Assembly (NCBI RefSeq): GCF_003352835.1
Contig: NZ_QLVD01000010.1
Coordinates: 222,536 to 286,535, forward strand
DNA length: 64,000 nucleotides
Origin: Ornithinimicrobium murale
GTDB taxonomy: Bacteria; Actinomycetota; Actinomycetes; Actinomycetales; Dermatophilaceae
Direction: 5' to 3'
The notes beneath the pieces are model-generated. The model was not told the DNA's origin. It saw only the letters and a list, made by a program, of their open reading frames with translations, and did not search any database. Both the position numbers and the translations under genes were made by a program. This document shows positions 1-9,059 of the stretch, one piece after another (the first letter of the stretch is position 1; each line of letters opens with the position of its first letter).

Positions 1-374
1 ACGAGGACGCCGAGCCCGCCACGAAGCTGGCTGTCTTCTCCACCGGCCCCGAGATCCGCAACCCCGTGTGGAACACCGTCACTGAGGTCCTGGGCACCTT
101 CGTCCTGGTCTTCGTCATCCTCATGTTCGCCAGCACACCGTCAGGTCTTGGCCCGCTGGCCGTGGCCCTGCTCGTGGTCGGGATCGGCGCGAGCCTCGGT
201 GGTCCCACCGGCTACGCCATCAACCCCGCCCGTGACCTGGGCCCGCGCATCGCCCACGCCATCTTGCCGATCCCGGGCAAGGGCAGCAGCGACTGGGGTT
301 ACTCCTGGGTCCCGATCGTGGGACCCATCGTGGGAGCTGTGATCGCCGGCTTGCTCTTCATGGGCATCAGCTGA
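1..374 (+). CDS. glpF: Glycerol uptake facilitator (MIP/aquaporin family), 5'-truncated
   Basis: Membrane channel that lets glycerol into the cell for the kinase encoded next to it. Only the last ~124 codons lie in the window; reading is open in frame from base 3, so the gene starts before the window. The visible part holds the second half-channel motif NPARDLGPR, the signature of the C-terminal hemipore of MIP proteins, flanked by two hydrophobic helices (around [14 protein letters not shown] and [16 protein letters not shown]). The stop at 372–374 is followed after 90 nt by glpK, so the two are almost certainly one operon. GlpF rather than a water-only aquaporin is inferred from the glpK neighbour. 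Confidence 0.88.
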   Translation, partial: EDAEPATKLAVFSTGPEIRNPVWNTVTEVLGTFVLVFVILMFASTPSGLGPLAVALLVVGIGASLGGPTGYAINPARDLGPRIAHAILPIPGKGSSDWGYSWVPIVGPIVGAVIAGLLFMGIS

Positions 375-380
375 CCGAGG

Positions 381-416
381 TGCCGGGTGCCCACCACATC
401 AGGTGAGCACCCGGCA
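381..416 (+). terminator. Stem-loop between glpF and glpK
   Basis: Perfect 10-bp inverted repeat, TGCCGGGTGC (381–390) and GCACCCGGCA (407–416), with a 16-nt loop and no T-run. It sits 7 nt after the glpF stop inside a presumed operon, so it may be a partial terminator or an RNA stabiliser that sets the glpF:glpK ratio. The structure is seen; the role is inferred. Confidence 0.5.
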
Positions 417-464
417 GACACACTCCCCTCCATCCCGCACACAACGAAGTGAAGGAGCTCAGCA

Positions 465-2003
465 ATGGCTGACTACGTACTCGCGATCGACCAGGGCACC
501 ACGAGCACCCGGGCGATCGTGTTCACCAAGTCCGGCGAGATCCACTCGGTCGGTCAGAAGGAGCACGAGCAGATCTTCCCGAAGGCGGGGTGGGTCGAGC
601 ACAACCCGGCAGAGATCTGGGACAACACCCGTGAGGTCATCGGTCAGGCCCTGGGCAAGGCCAACCTGGCCAACAGCGACCTGGCCGCCATCGGCATCAC
701 CAACCAGCGGGAGACCGCCGTGGTGTGGGACAAGAACACCGGTGAGGCCGTCTACAACGCGATCGTCTGGCAGGACACCCGCACGGACAAGATCGTCGCC
801 GAGCTCGGCGGCGACGAGGGAGCGGACAAGTACAAGGCGGTCTGTGGGTTGCCCCTGGCGACCTACTTCTCCGGCCCCAAGGTGAAGTGGATCCTGGACA
901 ACGTCGAGGGAGCCCGCGAGAAGGCTGAGGCCGGCGATCTGATCTTCGGCAACACCGACTGCTGGACACTGTGGAACCTGACCGGAGGCCCGAACGGCGG
1001 GGTGCACGTCACCGACGTGACCAATGCCTCGCGCACCATGCTCATGGACCTGAAGACCCTGAGCTGGGACGAGAGCATCGCCTCGGACATGGGCATCCCG
1101 ATGTCGATGCTTCCCGAGATCAAGTCCTCCTCCGAGGTCTATGGCGAGAGCGAGAAGCTCGGCGTGCCGATCGCCGGCATCCTGGGGGACCAGCAGGCGG
1201 CTACCTTCGGTCAGGCCTGTTTCGAGAAGGGCATGTCCAAGAACACCTATGGCACCGGCAACTTCATGTTGCTCAACACCGGCACCGAGATCGTGCCCTC
1301 CGAGAACGGACTGCTCACCACGGTCTGCTACAAGATCGGCGAGCAGGAGACGGTGTATGCCCTCGAGGGTTCGATCGCGGTCACCGGGTCACTGGTGCAG
1401 TGGCTGCGCGACAACCTGGGCCTCATCAAGGACGCCCCCGAGGTCGAGAACCTGGCCAAGCAGGTCGACGACAACGGCGGCTGCTACATCGTGCCGGCGT
1501 TCTCGGGGCTGTTCGCGCCCTACTGGAAGGACGACGCCCGCGGTGCCATCGTCGGTCTCACCCGCTATGTGAACAAGAACCACATCGCGAGGGCATCCCT
1601 GGAGGCCACCGCGTTCCAGACCCGCGAGGTGCTGGACGCGATGAACGCCGACTCCGGGGTGGACCTGTCCGAGCTGCGGGTTGACGGCGGGATGATCGCC
1701 AACGAGACGCTGATGCAGTTCCAGGCCGACATCCTGGGCGTGGACGTGGTGCGGCCGAAGGTGGCCGAGACCACCGCGCTGGGCGCCGCCTACGCGGCTG
1801 GGATCGCGGTCGGGTTCTGGCAAGGCGAGCAGGACGTCATCGACAACTGGGCCGAGGGCAACCGTTGGTCCCCGAAGATGGCCGACGCCGAGCGTGACCG
1901 GCTCTACCGCCAGTGGAAGAAGGCTGTCACCAAGACCTTCGACTGGGTGGACGAGGACGCCGAGGCCGCCGAGGAAGCGGCCGAGGAGGCAGCTGAGAGC
2001 TAG
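465..2003 (+). CDS. glpK: Glycerol kinase
   Basis: Phosphorylates glycerol with ATP to sn-glycerol 3-phosphate in the cytosol, trapping glycerol brought in by the upstream channel. FGGY family, 512 aa, close to the usual ~500. The N-terminal phosphate loop reads [14 protein letters not shown] (residues 7–20). Later come the glycerol-binding region IVWQDTRT (about 101–108), LGDQQAA (about 240), YGTGNF and the ATP-binding VDGGMIAN (about 405–412). The C-terminus ends in an acidic Glu/Ala tail typical of high-GC homologues. The start is fixed by AAGGAG at 452–457, 7 nt before ATG. It ends ahead of a strong hairpin shared with the convergent MarR gene. Confidence 0.97.
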   Translation: MADYVLAIDQGTTSTRAIVFTKSGEIHSVGQKEHEQIFPKAGWVEHNPAEIWDNTREVIGQALGKANLANSDLAAIGITNQRETAVVWDKNTGEAVYNAIVWQDTRTDKIVAELGGDEGADKYKAVCGLPLATYFSGPKVKWILDNVEGAREKAEAGDLIFGNTDCWTLWNLTGGPNGGVHVTDVTNASRTMLMDLKTLSWDESIASDMGIPMSMLPEIKSSSEVYGESEKLGVPIAGILGDQQAATFGQACFEKGMSKNTYGTGNFMLLNTGTEIVPSENGLLTTVCYKIGEQETVYALEGSIAVTGSLVQWLRDNLGLIKDAPEVENLAKQVDDNGGCYIVPAFSGLFAPYWKDDARGAIVGLTRYVNKNHIARASLEATAFQTREVLDAMNADSGVDLSELRVDGGMIANETLMQFQADILGVDVVRPKVAETTALGAAYAAGIAVGFWQGEQDVIDNWAEGNRWSPKMADAERDRLYRQWKKAVTKTFDWVDEDAEAAEEAAEEAAES

Positions 2004-2026
2004 AGCCGGCGCCGTTCAGCCGCCGG

Positions 2027-2063
2027 CCGGGCCCGGTCCTGCACCCAGCGGGACCGGGCCCGG
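2027..2063. terminator. Bidirectional hairpin between glpK and the MarR gene
   Basis: Perfect 13-bp stem CCGGGCCCGGTCC (2027–2039) / GGACCGGGCCCGG (2051–2063) with an 11-nt loop, 24 nt after the glpK stop and 42 nt after the convergent MarR gene ends. No U-tract on either side, as is common for actinobacterial terminators. It can serve both genes. Confidence 0.75.
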
Positions 2064-2104
2064 ACCATGTGGCCTGCGCTTCCCCGGGGCGTCGGGGAAG
2101 CGGC

Positions 2105-2593
2105 TCACAATCTCTCGTCGCCACCATCGCGAGCGAGGGATGCCAGCGCCTGACGGCAGGCCGTCGTCATCGCCTCCAGTTGCGCCGTCGCCTCGCGTGC
2201 TGACACCGGCAGATGGTCCAGGAAGGCGAGGTAACCACGACCAAAGGCGCCCTCGGCCTCGGCCATCGTCGTCTGTCCCTCCTGGGTGATCCACAGTTGA
2301 TGACGCCGCCCGTCCCGCGGGTCGCGCTCCCGGCGGACCACCCCGAGGGTCGCGAGGCGCCCGACCCACTCGGCCAGCGTGGTCAACGGCACCGAGAACT
2401 GTTCGGCGAGCTGGCTGGCGCTGATACCTGGCTGGTCGGAGATCGCGCTCGCCACGCCGTAGTCGTGGGCGTTCAACGGGCTGTCGCGCATGGCCTGCGC
2501 CAGCAGGGCACCGACGGCCCGGTCCAGCACCATGGCGTGGAGCAAGGGCGTGGGACCTGACCTCTGCTCGTCAGGAGCCGGACTCGTTGGCAT
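2105..2593 (-). CDS. MarR-family transcriptional regulator
   Basis: 162-aa winged-helix regulator; these bind palindromic DNA as dimers and usually release it when a small ligand or oxidant binds. The MarR core is visible: N-terminal dimerisation helix (LLHAMVLDRAVGALLAQAM), then the HTH (ISASQLAEQFSVPLTTLAEWVGRLATLGVV, about 56–86) and the wing with the hallmark RDPRDGRRH (about 89–98). It is divergent from the PQQ-type dehydrogenase lipoprotein with only 50 bp between start codons and a 5-bp inverted repeat in the middle, so control of itself and that neighbour is likely. TAGACT lies exactly 6 nt before ATG and there is no Shine–Dalgarno, so the transcript is probably leaderless. The ligand cannot be told. 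Confidence 0.85.
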   Translation of the reverse strand: MPTSPAPDEQRSGPTPLLHAMVLDRAVGALLAQAMRDSPLNAHDYGVASAISDQPGISASQLAEQFSVPLTTLAEWVGRLATLGVVRRERDPRDGRRHQLWITQEGQTTMAEAEGAFGRGYLAFLDHLPVSAREATAQLEAMTTACRQALASLARDGGDERL

Positions 2594-2599
2594 GCGGAG

Positions 2600-2637
2600 A
2601 GTCTAGCCGCGACATTGCTACGATTTCGTAGTAGTTT
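2600..2637. promoter_or_regulatory. Divergent leaderless promoters with a palindromic operator candidate
   Basis: Between the MarR gene and the sugar dehydrogenase. On the minus strand TAGACT (2605→2600) is 6 nt before the MarR ATG; on the plus strand TAGTTT (2632–2637) is 6 nt before the dehydrogenase ATG. Between them lies the inverted repeat CTACG-ATTT-CGTAG (2618–2631), placed so that a bound dimer would block both polymerase sites. Sequence features are direct; use as the MarR operator is inferred. Confidence 0.55.
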
Positions 2638-2643
2638 GCCGGT

Positions 2644-3993
2644 ATGGCAACTCGCCCACTCGTTCGTCTCTCCGTCCTTGCCTTCGCCGTGGGCGGTCTG
2701 GTCGCCTGCTCGGGCAGCACCCACGACCAGCCGTCGTCCTCTCCCAGCGCGACGGCCGAGGCAGCCGCGACACCCAGGACCCCGGACTCTGCCGAGGGGG
2801 CGGCGACAGCCGATCCGGACGCGGCACCGAGCCCGGGAAGTACGGGGCTCGACCTGCTCGAGGTGAGCGTGACAGCCCCACGGGAGGTGGTGACCCTCGA
2901 CGACGGCACCCTGCTCATCTCCGACCAGGTCGGGGTGGTGCACGTCGTCACTGCCGACGGCGCCGCACGGCCAGAGCCGCTGCTGGACGTGCAGGACTCG
3001 ATCAAGCAGCCGGGACGCACGGCGTTGGAGGCGGGACTCGCCGGCTTTGAGGTTGCGCCCGACTTCGCCGACAGCGGGCACGTCTACACCACGACGACCC
3101 ACTCGATCGCGGATGTCGACCGGGATCTGCCCCAGGGGACTCGGCAGGTCAACATCCTGTCCCGGTGGACTGTTGATCCGAGCACCCTCGTGGCTGACCC
3201 AGAGAGCGAGGAACAACTCATGGTGCTGCCATCACGCGACGCGGACCATGTCGGTGGCGAGATCGTCTTCGACGACGACGGCTTGCTCTACACCTCGCTC
3301 GGTGCCCCCTCCCGCGACGAGGCGGCGCAGGATCCGGCGTCCTATGCCGGCACTGTCCTGCGAATCGACCCGACCCCCGCGGAGGGGACGGCTCTGGAGG
3401 ACCGGGCCTACGGCATACCCGAGGACAACCCGTTCGCGGACGGTGCGGGCGGGTTGCCGGAGGTCTACTCCTATGGCTATCGCAACCCCTGGCGTCTGAG
3501 TTGGGACAGCGAGCACGGGCTGCTGGTGGGTGAGGCGATGTCTCGGGACAAGGACCAGCAGGTCGGCCAACCGGCCGCGGGGGACAACGCCGGCTATCCG
3601 GAGGTGACGGGCTCCTGCTGGGGCCAGGACCGCGAGCTCTCCGGGGCCTGCCGGGAGACTGAGGCCGGGATGGTCATCGCCCCTCCCGTGATGGAGTACG
3701 GCCCAGAGGTGGGCGAGATCCTCAGTGGGGTGACGGTTGGCACCGGCGGGGACCTGGAGGGTCAGGTGATCGTGACCGACTGGCTCGGCACGGTGCTCGT
3801 CACGACCCCCGGCGAGGCACCGTGGAAGCACGAGATCCGCAGCGACGGCAAGGATCTGACAGGCCACCAGTCCTATGTGTGGGATGTGGACTCCGGACCT
3901 GACGGGTCGCTCTACGTGCTCACCGCAGGGCGCAGCATGGCCGAGGGAAAGGGCGCCGTCCTGCGGCTCGCTCCAGAGGAACTCGCGCGGTGA
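2644..3993 (+). CDS. PQQ-type sugar dehydrogenase-like lipoprotein
   Basis: 449-aa exported protein. The N-terminus is a lipoprotein signal peptide with lipobox LVAC and acylatable Cys22, followed by a Ser/Thr/Ala/Pro linker to about residue 75. The rest matches the soluble aldose/glucose-sorbosone dehydrogenase beta-propeller (YliI-like): repeated PREVVTLDDGTLLISDQ, DDDGLLYTSLGAPS, YSYGYRNPWRLSWD and TDWLGTVLVTT blades. The RNPWR block is a family hallmark. Such enzymes oxidise sugars in the envelope with PQQ; no PQQ synthesis genes are in the window, so the cofactor would be scavenged or made elsewhere. TAGTTT 6 nt before ATG and no SD indicate a leaderless message. Divergent from a MarR gene. 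Substrate unknown. Confidence 0.85.
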   Translation: MATRPLVRLSVLAFAVGGLVACSGSTHDQPSSSPSATAEAAATPRTPDSAEGAATADPDAAPSPGSTGLDLLEVSVTAPREVVTLDDGTLLISDQVGVVHVVTADGAARPEPLLDVQDSIKQPGRTALEAGLAGFEVAPDFADSGHVYTTTTHSIADVDRDLPQGTRQVNILSRWTVDPSTLVADPESEEQLMVLPSRDADHVGGEIVFDDDGLLYTSLGAPSRDEAAQDPASYAGTVLRIDPTPAEGTALEDRAYGIPEDNPFADGAGGLPEVYSYGYRNPWRLSWDSEHGLLVGEAMSRDKDQQVGQPAAGDNAGYPEVTGSCWGQDRELSGACRETEAGMVIAPPVMEYGPEVGEILSGVTVGTGGDLEGQVIVTDWLGTVLVTTPGEAPWKHEIRSDGKDLTGHQSYVWDVDSGPDGSLYVLTAGRSMAEGKGAVLRLAPEELAR

Positions 3994-4043
3994 GGGAGGG
4001 GGCACAGACTCAGGGCCAGGTCCCCGCTGCTAGGATCCGCAGC

Positions 4044-4100
4044 ATGTCAGCCGCTTCGTGTTCGGCCGCTTGCGCGGCAGTGACCAGGACGTCCCGCTAG
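4044..4100 (+). CDS. Putative leader peptide (18 aa) upstream of the efflux pump
   Basis: Short ORF MSAASCSAACAAVTRTSR, ending at TAG 4098–4100. TAGGAT (4031–4036) lies 7 nt before ATG, the spacing seen at other leaderless starts in this window. Its last four codons form the left arm of a perfect 11-bp hairpin and its stop codon sits in the loop, so a ribosome on this ORF would necessarily melt the hairpin. That geometry fits attenuation of the downstream MFS gene by ribosome position. It could instead be a chance ORF in front of a terminator; no homologue is known to me. Confidence 0.4.
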   Translation: MSAASCSAACAAVTRTSR

Positions 4101-4113
4101 CGGCGGGACGTCC
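4087..4113 (+). promoter_or_regulatory. 11-bp perfect hairpin overlapping the leader ORF (attenuator candidate)
   Basis: GGACGTCCCGC (4087–4097) pairs perfectly with GCGGGACGTCC (4103–4113) around a 5-nt loop that carries the leader stop codon. A third copy of the ACGTCC element occurs at 4139–4144, offering an alternative pairing. It is 94 nt after the dehydrogenase stop and 103 nt before the MFS start, so it may be an ordinary terminator, an attenuator, or both. Confidence 0.55.
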
Positions 4114-4215
4114 GGCTCACAGCACCACCTCACCTGGAACGTCCAGTCGCTTCGTGACCCATCCGGAGCGGCCGTTTTGTGCTGCTCGTAACTCTTCCGA
4201 GCGACGGAGCAATCG

Positions 4216-5634
4216 ATGCTTTCAGGCGTAACCTCTTCCACCCGCGGGCTCGGTCCCGCCCCTGTCCGCGCATGGCTCGTGCTGTGCGCGATGTCCATGT
4301 TGCAGTTCTTCATCGCGGTCGACGTGACTGTGGTCAACATCGCACTACCCTCGATCGGCACAGACCTGGGAGTCGAGGGCCATTCCTTGACCTGGGTTGT
4401 GGTCGGCTACACCATCACCGGCGGCGGGCTGCTGATGCTCGGCGGCCGGCTCGGTGACCTTCTCGGCCGCCGCCGCACCCTTCTGGTCGGCACGACTCTC
4501 TTCGGCCTGGCGTCCCTGCTAGCTGGTCTGGCCCCGTCGTTCCCGGTCCTGGTCGCCGCCCGTCTGCTCCAGGGAGCCGGCGAGGCCGTCGCGCTGCCGG
4601 CGGCAATGGCGACCATCGTGTTGCTCTTCCCGGAGGGTCCGCGCCGGTCGCGTGCCCTGAGCGTGTGGGCCGCCGTGGCCAGCTGCGGCCTGGTGCTCGG
4701 CTTTGCCCTGTCGGGGGTCATCACCGCCCACCTGGGCTGGCGCTGGATCTTTCTGATCTCGGTGCCGTTCATCCTGGTCGTGATCGTGGCGGCGCTCGTC
4801 CTGGTCCCGGCGGACCGGTCCGCGTCTCGTGAGCGGGCACGGCTGGATCTTCCGGGTTCCCTTCTGCTGATGGCGTGCCCGTTGTTGTTCGTCTACGCGG
4901 TGGTCGAGGCGGGCGAACCTGGCACCGACGCGTGGGTGAGCGTGGCGGGACTGGTCGGGGCGGTGCTGGCTGCTGTCGGGTTCGTGCGAGTCGAGTCGAG
5001 GTCTCCGAACCCGCTGGTCCCGATGACGTTCTTCGCGGACCGCGCCCGGTTGCGGGCGAACCTGACGACAATGCTGCTCAGCGGTGCGTTGTCGACCTCG
5101 TTCCTGCTGTTCACCTTCTACCTGCAGGACAGGCTCGGGATCGGGCCTCTGGGAGCAGGCCTGACGATGCTGCCCCTGGCCGCGTCATTGATCGCGGCCT
5201 CGGTGCTCGTGCCCCGGCTGCTGGGACACTGGGGCGCACGGGCATGCGTGCTGGTCGGCCTCACTTCTGCTGCGGGCGCGATGGCCGTGATCGCGCTGGT
5301 GGCCGTTCTGGGCGGCGGGGCGGCATGGCTGCTCCCGTCGATGCTGCTGATCGCAGCGGGCATGGGCTTCGGGATCGTGGGTCTGCAGTACATCGCGGTC
5401 AGCGGGACCACTGACGAGGACGCCGGGATCGCCTCGGGTGTCCAGCGAGCAGCAGACCAGCTCGGCGGAGCAGCCGGTGTGGCGATCTACATAGGTCTCG
5501 GATTCGCCCCTGCCCTGCACACCGGTGACCCGTTCGTGATCGCCGCGGTCCTCGCCGTCCTCGGGCTGGTCGTCGGTGCCGTGGTCATCTCCCGCTCGCC
5601 GGCCACCGCGGAGAGGCAGCCGATGGCCGGGTAG
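4216..5634 (+). CDS. MFS efflux transporter, DHA2 (EmrB/QacA-like) family
   Basis: 472-aa polytopic inner-membrane protein, an H+-coupled drug exporter by family. Most of the length is hydrophobic, consistent with about 14 spans. Motifs include D1-type VDVTVVNIALPSIG (about 35–48), the MFS loop motif GGRLGDLLGRRR (about 76–87), ARLLQGAGEAVALPA and the motif-C-like GFALSGVITAHLGWRWIF (about 157–174). GGAG 6 nt before ATG supports the start. It has its own upstream unit (leader ORF plus hairpin) and a strong terminator after it, so it is probably monocistronic and conditionally expressed. Substrate cannot be inferred; antibiotic or dye export is a family-level expectation only. Confidence 0.88.
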   Translation: MLSGVTSSTRGLGPAPVRAWLVLCAMSMLQFFIAVDVTVVNIALPSIGTDLGVEGHSLTWVVVGYTITGGGLLMLGGRLGDLLGRRRTLLVGTTLFGLASLLAGLAPSFPVLVAARLLQGAGEAVALPAAMATIVLLFPEGPRRSRALSVWAAVASCGLVLGFALSGVITAHLGWRWIFLISVPFILVVIVAALVLVPADRSASRERARLDLPGSLLLMACPLLFVYAVVEAGEPGTDAWVSVAGLVGAVLAAVGFVRVESRSPNPLVPMTFFADRARLRANLTTMLLSGALSTSFLLFTFYLQDRLGIGPLGAGLTMLPLAASLIAASVLVPRLLGHWGARACVLVGLTSAAGAMAVIALVAVLGGGAAWLLPSMLLIAAGMGFGIVGLQYIAVSGTTDEDAGIASGVQRAADQLGGAAGVAIYIGLGFAPALHTGDPFVIAAVLAVLGLVVGAVVISRSPATAERQPMAG

Positions 5635-5641
5635 CACAGCA

Positions 5642-5681
5642 GGCTGTCGCGCCGCGCCCAGGCGGCCGCGGCGCGGCAGCC
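5642..5681 (+). terminator. Terminator after the MFS efflux gene
   Basis: 15-bp stem (5642–5656 with 5667–5681) with one G·U pair and a 10-nt loop, starting 8 nt after the stop codon. Very GC-rich, no T-run. Confidence 0.75.
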
Positions 5682-5729
5682 TCGCACCTTCGCTCCGCCG
5701 ACGACGACGATCAGACACGTTTACCGCCC

Positions 5730-5756
5730 CTTCCTCACCGACCCTCTGTGAGGAAG
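5730..5756. terminator. 9-bp hairpin, likely terminator for the left-pointing operon
   Basis: Perfect CTTCCTCAC (5730–5738) / GTGAGGAAG (5748–5756), 9-nt loop, 57 nt beyond the stop of the uridine-kinase-like gene. On the minus strand it is the first strong structure after the kinase–ispG–rseP–dxr run. It is purine/pyrimidine-rich rather than GC-rich, so an operator role is not excluded. Confidence 0.5.
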
Positions 5757-5812
5757 TGTCATGCACTGCCCCGAACGGAGCACCAACCATCCGCGCGACC
5801 GCTCAGCCTGCC

Positions 5813-6520
5813 TCAGGGCAGCTCTAACCACACAGGCTCCTCCGGGTCGGGATCGATCAGTGCCGGTCGCCGCAGGTCGGTGTTGTCCAGGATCCAGGTC
5901 GGCGGATGCAATCGCGCCTGCTGGAGATAGAGCTTCTGGCCGCCGACATAGCGGGCGTTCGCCGGGTGTGCCGGGTCGCCCGATCCCTCCGGCCGGTCCG
6001 GGAAGCGGGTGTTGCCCCTCGGGACCGAGACCGTCAGTGGCACCCACAGCATGAGCGTGGCGTCCCACTCCTCCGCAAGCTCGGGCCTGCGCAGAAAGAT
6101 CCCTTCGACCAGCAACAGGGCATCGTCACTGGCCGCCACCGGGTCCGGTGACACGTGCTGGTCGGTGACCACGTCGTGGACGGCAGGCAGGTAGTCGCCG
6201 CCGGCCCGGAACGGTCGCAGCACCGCACGACGGAAGGCCTCATAGTCGTAGGAGTCCTCATAGAAGGTCTCCGGGCCGGTCCCCCTGGCGTGGCGCACGG
6301 CCTTCGGGTGGTGGAACCCGTCCATCCCGACGTTGCGGACCTCGCGCCCGGCCACGTGCGGAGCCAGCGCCACCAGCTCAGCAGCGAGCCGGCTCTTGCC
6401 GGCTCCGTCGACCCCGTCGATGGCAATGACCGCGCGCTCCCCCGGCCGGACGGCAACCATCATCGACAACAGGTCCACCAGCACAAGCTGGCGGACGGGC
6501 AGGAAGCCGGCTGTCGGCAT
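5813..6520 (-). CDS. Uridine kinase-like P-loop protein
   Basis: 235-aa cytosolic P-loop kinase. Walker A is AIDGVDGAGKSRLA (about 32–45), followed by the substrate-side block GMDGFHHP (about 64–71) that resembles uridine/phosphoribulokinase DGFH motifs, a Tyr/Asp-rich ETFYEDSYDYEAF segment, the Walker B-like LLLVEGIFL (about 135–143) and RYVGGQKLY (about 190–198). Length and order fit the uridine kinase/phosphoribulokinase-like family used in nucleoside salvage, but exact substrate is unproven. ATG lies 3 nt downstream of the ispG stop, so it is translationally linked to the MEP-pathway operon although no functional link is evident. Confidence 0.75.
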   Translation of the reverse strand: MPTAGFLPVRQLVLVDLLSMMVAVRPGERAVIAIDGVDGAGKSRLAAELVALAPHVAGREVRNVGMDGFHHPKAVRHARGTGPETFYEDSYDYEAFRRAVLRPFRAGGDYLPAVHDVVTDQHVSPDPVAASDDALLLVEGIFLRRPELAEEWDATLMLWVPLTVSVPRGNTRFPDRPEGSGDPAHPANARYVGGQKLYLQQARLHPPTWILDNTDLRRPALIDPDPEEPVWLELP

Positions 6521-6523
6521 ACG

Positions 6524-7699
6524 TCAGCCGACGGTGACCGAGGGAGTTCCCGAGCCCTCGCCCGCGCCCTCGAGCTCGCCCATCTCCTCAGCGATCCGCA
6601 TGGCCTCCTCGATCAGGGTCTCCACGATCTGGCTCTCCGGCACAGTCTTGATGACCTCACCCTTGACGAAGATCTGGCCCTTGCCGTTGCCGGAGGCGAC
6701 ACCCAGGTCAGCCTCGCGCGCCTCCCCCGGACCGTTGACGACGCAGCCCATGACCGCCACCCGCAACGGCACCTCCAGGCCCTCCAGACCGGCGGTGACC
6801 TCATCAGCCAGGGTGTAGACGTCAACCTGTGCGCGGCCACACGAGGGGCAGGAGACGATCTCCAGCTTGCGCGGCCGCAGGTTGAGGCTCTGCAGGATCT
6901 GGTTGCCGACCTTGACCTCCTCCACGGGCGGGGCCGACAGCGAGACCCGGATCGTGTCACCGATCCCCTGCGAGAGCAGCGCGCCGAAAGCCGTGGCCGA
7001 CTTGATCGTGCCCTGGAAGGCGGGACCCGCCTCGGTCACCCCGAGGTGCAGCGGCCAGTCGCCGCGCTCGGCGAGCAGCTCGTAGGCGCGCACCATCACG
7101 ACCGGGTCGTTGTGCTTGACCGAGATCTTGAAGTCGTGGAAGTCGTGCTCCTCGAACAGGGAGGCCTCCCAGACGGCCGACTCGACCAGCGCCTCGGGCG
7201 TGGCCTTGCCGTACTTCTCCATCACGCGCTTGTCCAGGGAACCGGCGTTGACACCGATCCGGATGGAGATCCCGGCATCCTTGGCCGCCCGGGCGATCTC
7301 CTTGACCTGGTCATCGAACTTGCGGATGTTGCCCGGGTTGACACGCACCGCCGCACATCCTGCGTCGATGGCGGCGAAGACGTAGCGGGGCTGGAAGTGG
7401 ATGTCGGCGATGACCGGGATCTGCGACTTCTGCGCGATCGCGGGCAGCGCGTCCGCATCGTCCTGGCTGGGGCAGGCGACCCGCACGATGTCGCACCCGG
7501 TCGCTGTCAGCTCAGCGATCTGCTGCAGGGTGGCGTTGATGTCCGTCGTGGGCGTCGTGGTCATCGACTGCACCGAGATCGGGGCGTCGCCGCCGACCTC
7601 GACCTTGCCGACCTTGATCTTGCGGGTCGCCCGGCGCGGCGCGAGGACCGGCGGCGGGGCGGCGGGCATGCCGAGGGAGATGGGGGTGCCTGCTGTCAT
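6524..7699 (-). CDS. ispG: 4-hydroxy-3-methylbut-2-enyl diphosphate synthase
   Basis: Iron–sulfur enzyme of the non-mevalonate isoprenoid pathway; converts MEcPP to HMBPP. 391 aa, normal length. N-terminal TIM-barrel blocks [15 protein letters not shown] (about 43–57), [17 protein letters not shown] and VRVNPGNI are clear. The C-terminal [4Fe-4S] ligands are visible as CPSCGR (two Cys, about 282–287) and [16 protein letters not shown]. An Ala/Pro-rich N-terminus of about 25 residues precedes the conserved core. It forms an operon with rseP and dxr upstream; dxr catalyses the first committed step of the same pathway, and rseP sits between them as in most actinobacteria. Confidence 0.97.
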   Translation of the reverse strand: MTAGTPISLGMPAAPPPVLAPRRATRKIKVGKVEVGGDAPISVQSMTTTPTTDINATLQQIAELTATGCDIVRVACPSQDDADALPAIAQKSQIPVIADIHFQPRYVFAAIDAGCAAVRVNPGNIRKFDDQVKEIARAAKDAGISIRIGVNAGSLDKRVMEKYGKATPEALVESAVWEASLFEEHDFHDFKISVKHNDPVVMVRAYELLAERGDWPLHLGVTEAGPAFQGTIKSATAFGALLSQGIGDTIRVSLSAPPVEEVKVGNQILQSLNLRPRKLEIVSCPSCGRAQVDVYTLADEVTAGLEGLEVPLRVAVMGCVVNGPGEAREADLGVASGNGKGQIFVKGEVIKTVPESQIVETLIEEAMRIAEEMGELEGAGEGSGTPSVTVG

Positions 7700-7733
7700 G
7701 GAGTCAGTATCTCCTTGCTGGGCCGGGGAAACG

Positions 7734-9059
7734 TCATCCGGCGAGGCGGACAGGGTTGACCAGGTCTGCGTAGACCAGGAGGAGCGTCATGCCGATCAGG
7801 GCGATGGCCACGGTGTAGGCCACCGGCAGGGCTTTGGCGATGTCGACCGGAGCCGGCTCGGGACGCCCGAGCAGCCGGGCGCCGGTCTTCTTCACACCCT
7901 CCCAGAGGGCACCGGCCACGTGTCCGCCGTCCAGCGGCAGCAGCGGCACCATGTTAAAGACGAAGAGCGCGATGTTCAGGGAGGCCAGCAGTGACAGCAG
8001 CATCACCGCCTTGCCCTCGAACGTGCTGGTCAGAGCACCGAGGGAACCGTCGGTGACCTCCCCGGCGACGCGGCCCACCCCGACAACCGACATCGGGCTC
8101 TCGACGTCGCGTTCCTGGTCGCCGAAGGCGGCCTGGTAGACGCCGACCAGCTTCTCGGGAAGCTTGAGGAAGATCCGGCCCGTGTCAGCCACGGCACCGC
8201 CGACGAAGGCCGGAGCCTCGGTGATCGGCTGCGCGACATACTCGATGGAACCGCTGGCACCGAAGTAGCGGCGCGGCTCCATCACCGGCTCACCGGCGGC
8301 ATCGAGCTGGATGCTTCCATCGGCGTTGTAGACGGGACGGTCGCGCTCGACCAGGGTCGCGGCGATCTCGTGCTGCGCACCGGCCCGGTCGACGACGAAG
8401 GTCGCCTGCTCGGAGGAGTTCTGGATCTGGTAGCTCGCCTCGGCCCAGTCAGCCACGGGCACGCCGTTGACCTCGATGATCCGGTCCCCGACCTCCAGGT
8501 CCGAGGCCAGGGCCGGTGAGTCCGGCTCCCCCTCGCAGTCGGTGGCCAAGACATCAGTGGGAGCGCACTGGCTGATGGAGGAGATCCTGGCGGTGCTGGT
8601 GGGCAGGCCGAGCAGCACGAGGATGCCGGTCAGCACCACTGCGGCGATGGCCAGGTTCATCAGTGGCCCGCCCAGCATCACGATGATGCGCTTCCAGACC
8701 GGCAGCTTGTAGAAGACCCGGTCCTCATCACCGGGGCCGACCTCCTCCATCGACTCGGCACGGGCCTGGTCAGCCATCTGGCTGAACCGGCCGGTGGATG
8801 AGGCGCGCAGTTTGCCCTGGTCCTGGGCACGGGGCGGGAACATCCCGATCATCCGGACGTAGCCCCCGAGCGGGATGGCCTTGACGCCGTACTCGGTCTC
8901 CCCCCGTCGACGCGACCAGATGGTCGGCCCGAAGCCGACCATGTACTGGGTCACCTTCACGCCGAACTTCTTGGCGGGCAGCAGGTGGCCGATCTCGTGC
9001 AGGGCGATGGAGACCGCGATGCCGAGGGCCATCAGCAGCACCCCGAGCAGGTAGGTCAT
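7734..9059 (-). CDS. rseP: Site-2 intramembrane zinc metalloprotease (RseP/Rip1)
   Basis: Cleaves membrane-spanning substrates such as anti-sigma factors within the bilayer. 441 aa from the ATG at 9059. The first helix carries the zinc-site HEIGH (residues 21–25); the C-terminal helix has [12 protein letters not shown], the second metal-binding motif (LDG). A PDZ-like segment ([16 protein letters not shown], about 185–200) lies between, and a long extracytoplasmic loop with YFGASG follows. Start chosen because ATG at 9059 overlaps the dxr stop by 4 nt (ATGA) and places the first membrane helix at the N-terminus; an in-frame upstream extension would only encode dxr antiframe sequence. Likely a Rip1 orthologue by synteny between dxr and ispG. 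Confidence 0.95.
   Translation of the reverse strand: MTYLLGVLLMALGIAVSIALHEIGHLLPAKKFGVKVTQYMVGFGPTIWSRRRGETEYGVKAIPLGGYVRMIGMFPPRAQDQGKLRASSTGRFSQMADQARAESMEEVGPGDEDRVFYKLPVWKRIIVMLGGPLMNLAIAAVVLTGILVLLGLPTSTARISSISQCAPTDVLATDCEGEPDSPALASDLEVGDRIIEVNGVPVADWAEASYQIQNSSEQATFVVDRAGAQHEIAATLVERDRPVYNADGSIQLDAAGEPVMEPRRYFGASGSIEYVAQPITEAPAFVGGAVADTGRIFLKLPEKLVGVYQAAFGDQERDVESPMSVVGVGRVAGEVTDGSLGALTSTFEGKAVMLLSLLASLNIALFVFNMVPLLPLDGGHVAGALWEGVKKTGARLLGRPEPAPVDIAKALPVAYTVAIALIGMTLLLVYADLVNPVRLAG

Noticed and set aside
6155..7759. 534-codon plus-strand open frame over ispG
   Set aside because: Antisense shadow; the minus strand has an unambiguous IspG with all Fe–S ligands.
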